The position numbers and the translations under genes are program-made. From a bacterium (GTDB lineage: Bacteria; Verrucomicrobiota; Verrucomicrobiae; Opitutales; Opitutaceae), in the NCBI GenBank assembly GCA_021780625.1, contig JAJXYI010000518.1:1-7466 (forward strand): a stretch of 7,466 nt of DNA, read 5' to 3'. Numbering within the stretch: position 1 is the stretch's first letter; every line of letters starts with the position of its first letter. Shown here piece by piece: positions 1-6,398 of the stretch. The notes beneath the pieces were generated by a model. It was not told the DNA's origin, searched no databases, and saw nothing but the letters and a program-made list of their open reading frames with translations.

Positions 1-51
1 CCTGCTGACATCCGGCTTCCGGTCCTGGGACCGCACCACTCTCCCCAATGA
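1..51 (+). CDS. Possible 3' end of an upstream gene (partial)
   Basis: Frame 1 is open from the window edge and stops at TGA 49-51. That stop overlaps the ATG of the next gene in an ATGA arrangement, which is common between translationally coupled genes. Only 16 residues would be visible (PADIRLPVLGPHHSPQ), and they match no family I can recognise. A TGA in another frame at 6-8 is an equally possible end for an upstream gene, so this call is weak. If either is right, the oxidoreductase at 48 is not the first gene of its operon. Confidence 0.25.
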   Translation, partial: PADIRLPVLGPHHSPQ

Positions 52-1046
52 AAACACTCCGCATAGGCATGGTCGGCATGGGATTCATCGCCGACTGGCA
101 CCACCGGGGCTTCACCGCCCTGCCCAACGTCGAGTTCGCCGGTCTCTGTCAGGATTTCCACGGCAGCGCCGAGTCGATCGCCGCGAAACGCGACGCGCTC
201 GCAGTCAAGGCCCGCGAGCTCGGAATCCGTGCGTATGCCTCGTTCGACGAAATGTTCGACGATCCGACACTCGACGCGCTGATCATCGGGAGCATCAATC
301 CCTACCATTTTGACCAGATCCGCCGGGGGCTGGCCGCAGGCAAACACCTGCTCGTGGAGAAGCCGGTCGTGACGGAGCTCGCCCATGTGTCGGAGATCGA
401 ACGCCTGGCCCGTGCGGCGGGGCGGGTCGTGTTTCCGGCGCACAACTTCGTCTATCGCGGTGCCGTGCGCCAGGCGAAGTCTCTGCTGGCGGAGGGCCGC
501 CTGGGACGCCTGGTGGCGTCGTCGTTCGTCGTCACCCATACGATCAGCCCCGCGCACGCGTCGGGCTGGCGTTCGCGGCGGGCGCTGGGCACCGGAGGCA
601 CGCTCATCGACAGCGGGCACCACCTCGTCTACCAAAGCCTTTACCTTCTCGGCATGCCCACCGCGCTAAGTGCCTTCACGGCAAAACAGGTGCTCACCTC
701 GATGGACTGCGAGGACACCGCGCAGGTGAGCCTTCAGTATTCCGACGGCTCGGTCGCGACGATCCTCCAGTCCTGGGCCTCCGCCCACGGCGACGGCATC
801 AACGGCATCCGAATCTTCGGCGACCAGGGCAACCTGGTGATCACGGACGCGCTCTACCTGAACGGTGAAAAGCTGAATCCAGAGGTCGACTACGCGGCCT
901 CGTTTCGCAACCAGGCCGGGGCGTTCGTCGAGGCGGTTCGCGGCGGCGCCGGGCCGATATCGACGCTGGCGGATGTCCGCGACACCCTGCGGATCACGTT
1001 TTCCGCGTACGAGAGCGCGGAACGGCGCATCGTGATCCCCTTCTGA
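48..1046 (+). CDS. Gfo/Idh/MocA family NAD(P)-dependent oxidoreductase
   Basis: A cytoplasmic dehydrogenase of 332 aa, a normal length for the family, which oxidises or reduces sugars, inositols and their derivatives with NAD(P). The N-terminal Rossmann fold has the dinucleotide loop GMVGMGFIA at residues 7-15. The EKP motif (104-106), whose Lys is normally catalytic, sits in LLVEKPVVTE. The C-terminal domain carries GGTLIDSGHH (183-192), matching the family D-x-G-x-H motif with D188 and H192 in the catalytic positions. Start: ATG 48 places the Rossmann strand at residue 4, as is usual, but no Shine-Dalgarno sequence precedes it. The AraC gene begins 10 nt after the stop, so the two are probably cotranscribed, and a GH9 hydrolase follows. 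Family and fold are clear. The substrate cannot be read from the sequence; a role on a sugar from glycan breakdown is inferred from the neighbours only. Confidence 0.93.
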   Translation: MKTLRIGMVGMGFIADWHHRGFTALPNVEFAGLCQDFHGSAESIAAKRDALAVKARELGIRAYASFDEMFDDPTLDALIIGSINPYHFDQIRRGLAAGKHLLVEKPVVTELAHVSEIERLARAAGRVVFPAHNFVYRGAVRQAKSLLAEGRLGRLVASSFVVTHTISPAHASGWRSRRALGTGGTLIDSGHHLVYQSLYLLGMPTALSAFTAKQVLTSMDCEDTAQVSLQYSDGSVATILQSWASAHGDGINGIRIFGDQGNLVITDALYLNGEKLNPEVDYAASFRNQAGAFVEAVRGGAGPISTLADVRDTLRITFSAYESAERRIVIPF

Positions 1047-1056
1047 GCCCGACCCC

Positions 1057-1977
1057 GTGGCCGCGCCCACCCATCCCGAAGCCCGCTCCGACGCGCCGCC
1101 GCGGCGCGCGCGGCGGTTGCTGTCGGCGGGGGTCAGCTCCGGCTCGTATTTTTTCATCGATCTCACCCCGCGGACGACTCCCGGCGTGCGGATCGCATTC
1201 GGGGGCCGCGAGCACTGCGGCGGGGACTACCGCGTGCGCCGCCAATCGTATCCGTTCGCGTCGCTCGAATACGTGGCGGAGGGACGCGGCGAGGCGGCAT
1301 TTGGCCGGGGCCCCGCCCTGCCGCTCGGCCCCGGGACCCTGTTCGCCTACGGGCCTGGCGTCCCGCATCGCATCGAGGCGGCGCCCGGGCCGACGATGGT
1401 GAAGTACTTCCTATGCCTGAGCGGCCGCGGCGCCGTCGAACGGCTTCGGGCTTGCACGCCCGCCTTCGGTGGCACCCTCCAGGTCGAAAACCCTGCCGAG
1501 ATCCGCGATCTCTTCGACCTGATCCTCCGCGAGGGCCATGACCACAGCTCCGATGCGCGGCAGGCCTGCAGGCTCCTCGTCGATTTTCTCCTCCTCAAGG
1601 TCGGGCAGGCCGGACGTGAGAACCGCAGCCGGATCAACCGCTCGCGCGAAACCTTTCTCCGATGCAAGGCGTGGATCGATGAGAAAGGCGCCTCCGCGAC
1701 CGCGCTGACCGACCTGCTGGCGGCGCTGCGAATCGACCGCTCCACCCTCACCCGGCTGTTCCGCCGCTATCAGGGCACGAGCCCGTACCGATACCTCACA
1801 CGCCGCAAGATGGACGGCGCCGCGCTCGATTTCATCCGTTCAGGCGATCTTGTGAAGGAAGTCGCAGCCCGCGCCGGGTATCCAGATCCCTATCACTTCT
1901 CGCGCGTGTTCAAGGGCGTGCATGGAGTCTCGCCTGCCCGGTTCCGGGCGTTGTACGCCGACGACCACCGGACGTGA
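1057..1977 (+). CDS. AraC family transcriptional regulator
   Basis: A cytoplasmic DNA-binding regulator of 306 aa. Residues about 45-120 look like the cupin-type sugar-sensing domain of AraC proteins: Y65-P66-F67 in the opening strand, then PLGPGTLFAYGPGVPHRI (89-106), the usual turn before the G-V-P-H motif. The C-terminus (about 200-300) holds two helix-turn-helix units. The first lies around residues 215-238 (LAALRIDRSTLTRLFRRYQG), followed by SPYRYLTRRKM. The second is around 265-299, with the AraC signature VAARAGYPDPYHFSRVFK and the ending GVSPARFRAL. Start: a GTG at 1057, 10 nt after the previous stop. No in-frame ATG precedes the sensor domain, and the first 25 residues are Arg/Ala/Pro-rich, so the true start could be slightly downstream. 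It sits between an oxidoreductase and a GH9 hydrolase and is a plausible sugar-responsive activator of this locus. Target sites are not visible with confidence. Confidence 0.9.
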   Translation: MAAPTHPEARSDAPPRRARRLLSAGVSSGSYFFIDLTPRTTPGVRIAFGGREHCGGDYRVRRQSYPFASLEYVAEGRGEAAFGRGPALPLGPGTLFAYGPGVPHRIEAAPGPTMVKYFLCLSGRGAVERLRACTPAFGGTLQVENPAEIRDLFDLILREGHDHSSDARQACRLLVDFLLLKVGQAGRENRSRINRSRETFLRCKAWIDEKGASATALTDLLAALRIDRSTLTRLFRRYQGTSPYRYLTRRKMDGAALDFIRSGDLVKEVAARAGYPDPYHFSRVFKGVHGVSPARFRALYADDHRT

Positions 1978-2089
1978 CCGCGCGCACGGTCAAATGACTG
2001 AATCCAGAGGCCGTTTTCCACCGCCTCGAATTGCGGATACGCTTCTCCCCTGCCACTCCTCGCGCAACCGAAACCACCGAACCGAAATC

Positions 2090-3742
2090 ATGCCCTTATC
2101 CGCGTTCCGCCTTTCCTTCGGACTGCTGTCCGTCCTGGCCCTCGGCGCCATGCTGCAGGCGGCCACTCCTGTGAATCCCATCCGACTCGACACCATCGGC
2201 TACCTGCCCGAGTCCCGCAAGGAGGCCTCGGTCGACGCGACCTGCCGCAGCTTCCGTATCATCGATTCCAACACGGGATCGGAGGTCTATTCCGGAACCG
2301 CAACCCGGCGCGTGACCGACGCCGACACCCATGAGACGCTCACGATCGTGGATTTCTCGGCGCTGACACGTCCCGGGCAGTACCGCCTCGAGATTCCGGG
2401 AGTCGGCCGCTCGGCGCCATTCCTCATCGGCGACGACGTCTACCGGGCGCCGTATTACCTCGTCACGAGGGCCATGTACCTCTGGCGCTGCGGCACCGAG
2501 GTGAGCGAGACGTACGAGGGCGTCACCTTTCATCAGAGCGCCTGCCATCTGAACGACGCCTGGACGGACTACATCAACGGTCGGCACGAGCGGATCGATG
2601 CGACCGGCGGATGGCACGATGCCGGCGACTACAACAAGTACGTTGTGAACGCGGGCATCAGTGTCGGCAGCATGCTTCGGGCATGGGAAGACTTCGGACC
2701 ACGCATCGCGGAGGTGCAGATGAACCTTCCCGAGTCGGGCGGCCCGATTCCCGACCTCCTTGCCGAGGTGAAATGGGAGACGGACTGGCTGCTCAAGATG
2801 CAGGCCCCTGACGGCTCGGTGTATCACAAGATTTCGGCGCTCCATTTCTGCCCGTTCATCATGCCGGCCCAGGAGACCGGCCCCCGCTATTTCGTGCCGT
2901 GGAGCAGCGAGGCCACGGCCGACTTCGTGGCCGTCATGGCGCAGATGTCGCGCGACATCCGGCCCTACGATGCCGCCTATGCCGACCGTTGCCTGGCCGC
3001 CGCGCGAAAGAGCTACACCTTCCTCCTGGCCCACCCCGCCGAACATCATTCGGAGCAATCCCAGTTTCACACCGGTGCCTACGACACGGGTGATGCGGAC
3101 GAGCGCCTGTGGGCTGCGGCCGAACTCTGGGATACGACCGGCGACGCGGCGGTGCTGCGCGACCTCGAAACGCGGATACGGACGGCGAAAGCCGTCGTCG
3201 AGCCGCGCTGGGACTGGGGCGACGTGCAGAATCTGGGTTCCTTCACCTATGTCCTGTCGACGCGCCCCGGCCGGGATCCCTCGCTTGTGGCCGAAGTGCG
3301 CCGCCACATCGTGGCGGCGGCCGACCAGATCGTGGCAACCGCGCGAGCCGACGGCTACAACCGCCCGCTCGGTTCCATCTACTACTGGGGCGGCAACGGC
3401 TGCGTCGCACGACAGACCATGAACCTGGAGATCGCGTATCGACTCACCGGGGACAAGGACTATCGCGCGACAATGCTGGACGCCCTGCATTACCTCTTTG
3501 GGCGCAACGTCAACGGACGCTCATATGTCACGGGCCTCGGGTTCGAGCCGCCGATGCACCCGCACGACCGGCGCTCGGCCTCGGATGGCATCGTTCCGCC
3601 CTGGCCCGGGTACCTCGTTGGCGGCCCCAATCCAGGTCCGGCCGACTGGCACGACGACGAACGCGACTACCGCACCAACGAGATCGCGATCAACTGGAAC
3701 ACGGCTCTGATCTACGCCCTCGCCGCCCAGTTGCCGCGCTGA
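2090..3742 (+). CDS. Glycoside hydrolase family 9 beta-glycanase with N-terminal Ig-like domain, exported
   Basis: A secreted or periplasmic hydrolase of 550 aa, probably acting on beta-1,4-glucan or a related beta-glycan (endoglucanase or cellodextrinase type) by the inverting mechanism of family 9. Residues 1-25 form a Sec signal peptide (Arg7, hydrophobic core 9-22, cleavage near A24/A25). Residues 27-115 resemble the CelD_N Ig-like domain, opening with IRLDTIGYLP and ending in GRSAPFLIGDD. The catalytic domain follows (about 118-548). It has GGWHDAGDYNKY (173-184) with the DAGD aspartates D177 and D180, and PPMHPHDR (487-494) with H492 and R494. Its C-terminal signature is W520-x-D522-x4-Y527-x3-E531-x-A533-x3-N537-T538, an exact fit to the family pattern with E531 as general acid. 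Start: an in-frame upstream ATG at 1922 lies inside the AraC gene and would bury the signal peptide, so ATG 2090 is chosen. All catalytic residues are present, so it should be active. The exact substrate is not determinable. Confidence 0.93.
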   Translation: MPLSAFRLSFGLLSVLALGAMLQAATPVNPIRLDTIGYLPESRKEASVDATCRSFRIIDSNTGSEVYSGTATRRVTDADTHETLTIVDFSALTRPGQYRLEIPGVGRSAPFLIGDDVYRAPYYLVTRAMYLWRCGTEVSETYEGVTFHQSACHLNDAWTDYINGRHERIDATGGWHDAGDYNKYVVNAGISVGSMLRAWEDFGPRIAEVQMNLPESGGPIPDLLAEVKWETDWLLKMQAPDGSVYHKISALHFCPFIMPAQETGPRYFVPWSSEATADFVAVMAQMSRDIRPYDAAYADRCLAAARKSYTFLLAHPAEHHSEQSQFHTGAYDTGDADERLWAAAELWDTTGDAAVLRDLETRIRTAKAVVEPRWDWGDVQNLGSFTYVLSTRPGRDPSLVAEVRRHIVAAADQIVATARADGYNRPLGSIYYWGGNGCVARQTMNLEIAYRLTGDKDYRATMLDALHYLFGRNVNGRSYVTGLGFEPPMHPHDRRSASDGIVPPWPGYLVGGPNPGPADWHDDERDYRTNEIAINWNTALIYALAAQLPR

Positions 3743-3853
3743 ACTTGCCGGTGACAGCCGAAGCCCGGCGCGACGCGAGCAGGTCGACCGCGCCTGGGTG
3801 CATCGACTCACCTCGTTCGACAGGGTACCGCGCCAGCACCGTCCGCCCCCGGT

Positions 3854-3901
3854 CTGCGCCCGCCCGCCCCGCCGCATGCACGCGCTCCTGCGCCCGCCCG
3901 C
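3854..3901 (+). repeat. 14-nt direct repeat in a C-rich tract
   Basis: CTGCGCCCGCCCGC occurs at 3854-3867 and again at 3888-3901, identical in both copies and 34 nt apart start to start. The bases after each copy are also similar (CCCGCCGCATG versus GCCGCGCGTG), so it looks like an imperfect tandem duplication. The tract is C-rich on the coding strand and lies 110-160 nt after the hydrolase stop, where a Rho-loading site would be reasonable. That role is inference; it may simply be low-complexity GC-rich DNA. Confidence 0.5.
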
Positions 3902-3942
3902 GCCGCGCGTGAACGGCGATCGTAAACTAACTGCGAAGATGC

Positions 3943-4000
3943 AACCCATTGAGGCACATGGGAGCTGCTCACATGCGGAAACGCGGCCAAGAAATGGGTT
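3943..4000. promoter_or_regulatory. Inverted repeat AACCCATT/AATGGGTT upstream of the lipid operon
   Basis: AACCCATT (3943-3950) and its exact reverse complement AATGGGTT (3993-4000) flank 42 nt in the less GC-rich half of the intergenic gap. The right arm ends 37 nt before the carrier-dehydratase start codon. As RNA it could close a long-loop stem in the 5' leader; as DNA it could be a split operator. The loop also contains CACATG twice (3955-3960 and 3970-3975). Function is not shown by the sequence. Confidence 0.35.
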
Positions 4001-4025
4001 TACAACCAAATCCCCGGTCACTTAC

Positions 4026-4030
4026 AAGGA
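4026..4030 (+). promoter_or_regulatory. Ribosome binding site of the carrier-dehydratase gene
   Basis: AAGGA lies 7 nt before ATG 4038, the ideal spacing. It is the only strong Shine-Dalgarno match before any gene in this window and is the main reason for choosing ATG 4038 over upstream in-frame starts. It suggests that this gene opens the operon and is translated strongly. Confidence 0.75.
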
Positions 4031-4037
4031 ACGGACA

Positions 4038-5003
4038 ATGCCAGATGCGGTTCACACCAGTTCGCCTTCCAGCGATACCCAGAAGTTCGCCCAAAAGCCC
4101 TTCACTCCCGAAGACGAAGCCGCCCTGCGAGAGTCCCTCCGTCGCTGCGCACCGTCCGCTTTCGAGGCGGCCGTGCAATTCCGTCGCACCGGAAACCCGG
4201 AACATGTGCCCGCCGTGGTCATCGGCGTGATCGAACGATTCGTCGAGCCGGACCTTCGCCCGAAACTCAAGGATGCGGATGACGATCTGCGCCTGATCGA
4301 AGATCTCGGCATCGACTCACTCACGATGATGGAAATCGTGATCCTGGTTGAGGATGTGCTGCAGATGTCGATCAACAACGACGAGCTCCGAAACCTGCGC
4401 ACCGTGGGCGACGTGAAGACTTTCATCGACTGCAAGATCCGCGGACTCCCGGTGCCCAAGCCGACGCGATTCATTCCGATCGAGGTGATTGCCGCGGTGA
4501 TGCCGATGCAGCACCCCTTCCTGTTCATCAACGAAGCATCGGTGAGTTCGACGGCGGCCAACGGTCGCTACCGGATAACGGGGCAGGAATTTTTCCTCCA
4601 GGGGCATTTCAAGGACAACCCGGTGATGCCTGCCTCGATCATGCTCGAGGCCCTCGGCCAGCTCGCCGTGCTCTATCTCCTCGAAGGATTTCCGACCGAG
4701 CAGGGCAAGGTGATCAATCCGGCCACAATCTATTTCACCGGCTGCGAAGGCGTTCGCGCGCACCGTGTGTGCAAGCCGGGCGACCTGCTCTCGCTTTCCA
4801 TCAAGCCCAAACGCAGCAAGATGCCGCTCGCCACATTTGAGGGCAGCATTCGCGTCGGTCAGGAGAAGGCCGTGATGGTCGAGGAGATCACCCTGACCTT
4901 TGCCACCATGGATGCGCCCCAGCCAGCGGCACCCGCAGCGGTTCCCACTGACGCCGCGCAAACCGAAGCCGCAGCGGCGCCGGCGGCAAGTTCCCAGGCC
5001 TGA
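4038..5003 (+). CDS. Acyl carrier protein fused to FabZ-like 3-hydroxyacyl-ACP dehydratase
   Basis: A two-domain protein of 321 aa, probably cytoplasmic. Residues 1-55 are an unassigned N-terminal segment. Residues about 56-138 form an acyl carrier domain with LIEDLGIDSLTMMEI, where S94 is the predicted phosphopantetheine site. Residues about 140-290 form a hot-dog dehydratase, which would remove water from a 3-hydroxyacyl thioester to give a trans-2-enoyl chain. Motifs are HPFLFIN (159-165) and FLQGHFKDNPVMPASIMLEA (186-205). H190 and E204 are the catalytic pair, and Glu rather than Asp points to FabZ rather than FabA. Residues 292-321 are a flexible Ala/Pro tail. Start: ATG 4038 has a clear AAGGA site, and upstream in-frame residues look non-coding. 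Stand-alone ACP (about 80 aa) and FabZ (about 150 aa) are the usual forms, so the fusion is unusual. A199 replaces the conserved Gly of the P-G motif. A ketoacyl synthase and a reductase follow, so it likely carries and dehydrates the growing chain. Confidence 0.88.
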   Translation: MPDAVHTSSPSSDTQKFAQKPFTPEDEAALRESLRRCAPSAFEAAVQFRRTGNPEHVPAVVIGVIERFVEPDLRPKLKDADDDLRLIEDLGIDSLTMMEIVILVEDVLQMSINNDELRNLRTVGDVKTFIDCKIRGLPVPKPTRFIPIEVIAAVMPMQHPFLFINEASVSSTAANGRYRITGQEFFLQGHFKDNPVMPASIMLEALGQLAVLYLLEGFPTEQGKVINPATIYFTGCEGVRAHRVCKPGDLLSLSIKPKRSKMPLATFEGSIRVGQEKAVMVEEITLTFATMDAPQPAAPAAVPTDAAQTEAAAAPAASSQA

Positions 5004-5017
5004 GCCCGATACGCGGC

Positions 5018-5056
5018 GGCCGGAACCCCTCGGCCCCGCGCGGGTCTTCGCGGGGC
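5018..5056 (+). other. GC-rich hairpins between carrier-dehydratase and synthase genes
   Basis: GCCCCGCG (5033-5040) and CGCGGGGC (5049-5056) form a perfect 8-bp stem with an 8-nt loop. A weaker alternative stem, GGCCG (5018-5022) with CGGCC (5031-5035), shares bases 5033-5035, so the two exclude each other. No U-run follows (the next bases are GCACCAAAATC), so this is not a standard Rho-independent terminator. It starts 15 nt after the dehydratase stop and may stabilise or partly attenuate the operon transcript. GC-rich DNA yields such stems by chance. Confidence 0.4.
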
Positions 5057-5119
5057 GCACCAAAATCAGCCCAGCCTTGCCGTCCGGGGGCGCGACCCTT
5101 CAGGCTGTCTCATCACGCC

Positions 5120-6379
5120 ATGCCCAGAGTCTTCATCACAGGCCTAGGGTTCATCACCAGCATCGGAAACGATGCGGCGGCCGTCTCCAACAGCCTCCGC
5201 TCGCTCCGTCACGGTGTGACCCTCTTCGAGCCCTTCCAAAAGGACGATGTCCCCGTCAAGGTCGCCGCTCCCGTGCGCGACTTTCGGCTGGATGAGACCG
5301 ACCCGGAAGACTGGTCTTATCCTGCGCGTTACACGATACGCCGGGAGATCATCCGGAGCATGGCGCCCAACGGCGTGTACGCTTGGTGCGCAGCCCAGCA
5401 AGCGATCGAGGATGCCGGTCTGAGCGAGGCAGATGTGTCAAATGCCGACACCGGCCTGTATGCCGCCTCTGGTGGTTCCCCCCACATGCTCGGGCACCTA
5501 CTGCAGCGCATGAACACCATGGGGGTGATGCGCTGTTCGCCACTCGGCATCGTCGCATCGATCTCCGGCACGCTCAATTTCAACCTCGTCGCCCACCTGC
5601 GCATCAAGGGGGCCTCGTGCGGCTTTTCGTCCGCATGCGCCTCGTCGTCCCACGCAATGGGTTATGCCTTCGACGACATCGCGCTTGGACGACAGAAACG
5701 CATGTTCGTGGTCGGAGCGGAAGACTGCAATCGCGAGAGCATCCTGCCCTTCGCCGGAATGCGGGCACTTTCGCTGCAGAAGGATCCGAACCTCGCTTCG
5801 CGTCCCTTCGATGCCGCGCGGGACGGCTTTGTCGGCACGGGCGGAGCGACAGTGATCGTGCTCGAGAGCGAGGACGAAGTGGCGCGGCGCGGCGCGAAAG
5901 TCTATTGCGAGCTCGTGGGCTGGGGCCAGGCCTCGGACGGACACAACGTCGCAATCTCCCATCCGGAGGGCGAGGGCCTGGCGAGTGCGATAAACCGCGC
6001 CCTGAGCGCCACCAAGGTCGATCCGGCGGAAGTTGCCTACATCAACGCCCACGCGACCTCCACGCCGATCGGCGACCTCTCGGAGGCCAAGGCGATCCAG
6101 ACGGTGTTCGGCCGTGCAGGCGCCTCGCCTGCGGTGAGCAGCACCAAGGCGCTCACCGGACACGGGCTCTCGCTTGCGGGCGCCATGGAAACCGGCTTTT
6201 GCGCGCTGGCGATCAAGGAGGGCTTCACTCCCGGCTCGGCGAACATCACGGCGATCGATCCCGCCTGTGAGGGTGTGAACATTCTCCGCGCGACGCTGCC
6301 CACGGGCCCCTCGGTGGCCCTCAACAACAGCAGCGGCTTTGGCGGGGCGAACGTGTGCCTCGTTCTCCGCAAGGCCTGA
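5120..6379 (+). CDS. Beta-ketoacyl-ACP synthase, FabB-like (KAS I/II family)
   Basis: A condensing enzyme of 419 aa, normal for the family. It would extend an acyl chain by decarboxylative condensation with malonyl-ACP in the cytoplasm. The thiolase-fold start VFITGLGFITSIGN (4-17) is as in E. coli FabB (remembered sequence). The nucleophile is C173 in SSACASS (170-176). H311 lies in NAHATSTPIGD, and K343 and H348 in STKALTGHGLSLAGA (341-355), so the Cys-His-His set is complete. SSACASSSHAMGYA, RDGFVGTGG and SDGHN resemble FabB more than FabF. The C-terminal loop reads NNSSGFGGANV (402-412). The usual motif is NSFGFGGTN, so S405 replaces the first Phe, the gating residue of elongating synthases, which could alter chain choice. 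Start: ATG 5120 aligns with the family N-terminus, without a Shine-Dalgarno site. It follows the carrier-dehydratase gene by 116 nt and precedes the reductase by 19 nt. Specificity, including a polyene or polyketide-like role, is unresolved. Confidence 0.93.
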   Translation: MPRVFITGLGFITSIGNDAAAVSNSLRSLRHGVTLFEPFQKDDVPVKVAAPVRDFRLDETDPEDWSYPARYTIRREIIRSMAPNGVYAWCAAQQAIEDAGLSEADVSNADTGLYAASGGSPHMLGHLLQRMNTMGVMRCSPLGIVASISGTLNFNLVAHLRIKGASCGFSSACASSSHAMGYAFDDIALGRQKRMFVVGAEDCNRESILPFAGMRALSLQKDPNLASRPFDAARDGFVGTGGATVIVLESEDEVARRGAKVYCELVGWGQASDGHNVAISHPEGEGLASAINRALSATKVDPAEVAYINAHATSTPIGDLSEAKAIQTVFGRAGASPAVSSTKALTGHGLSLAGAMETGFCALAIKEGFTPGSANITAIDPACEGVNILRATLPTGPSVALNNSSGFGGANVCLVLRKA

Positions 6380-6398
6380 GGCCCGCGGAACCCGTCGC

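Larger units (their letters stand above)
3743..4037. other. Intergenic gap between hydrolase and lipid operon
   Basis: These 295 nt hold no convincing gene. Up to about 3910 the plus strand is GC-rich with a C-heavy stretch and a 14-nt direct repeat; from about 3915 onward it is clearly poorer in GC and carries short repeats and the ribosome binding site of the next gene. The reading frame of the downstream carrier protein is open upstream to 3798, but translating it gives Arg/Pro-rich, non-conserved residues, so it is treated as untranslated. The region probably contains the hydrolase transcript end and the lipid operon promoter. No -35/-10 pair or U-tailed terminator stands out. Confidence 0.6.

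Noticed and set aside
1989..1998. GTCA-AA-TGAC inverted repeat upstream of the GH9 gene as an AraC operator
   Set aside because: It is too short to stand out from chance, and AraC-family sites are usually longer direct repeats.
1922..2089. Upstream in-frame extension of the GH9 gene
   Set aside because: It would overlap the AraC gene and place 56 non-conserved residues before an obvious signal peptide.
2096..3490. Long 464-codon open frame on the minus strand opposite the GH9 gene
   Set aside because: It is a by-product of high-GC codon use on the other strand. Its translation is rich in Arg, Gly, Val and His without any recognisable motif, while the plus strand has a full set of GH9 signatures.
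3782..3789. Palindrome GGTCGACC after the GH9 stop
   Set aside because: An isolated 8-bp palindrome without a loop or U-run is expected by chance in GC-rich DNA.
3109..3912. 267-codon plus-strand frame overlapping the 3' half of the hydrolase
   Set aside because: Out of frame with the GH9 catalytic signatures and low-complexity; it is a shadow frame.
3999..4027. TTTACA followed 17 nt later by TTACAA as a sigma-70 promoter
   Set aside because: The -35-like word is good, but TTACAA is a poor -10 match and runs into the ribosome binding site, leaving no room for a transcript start.
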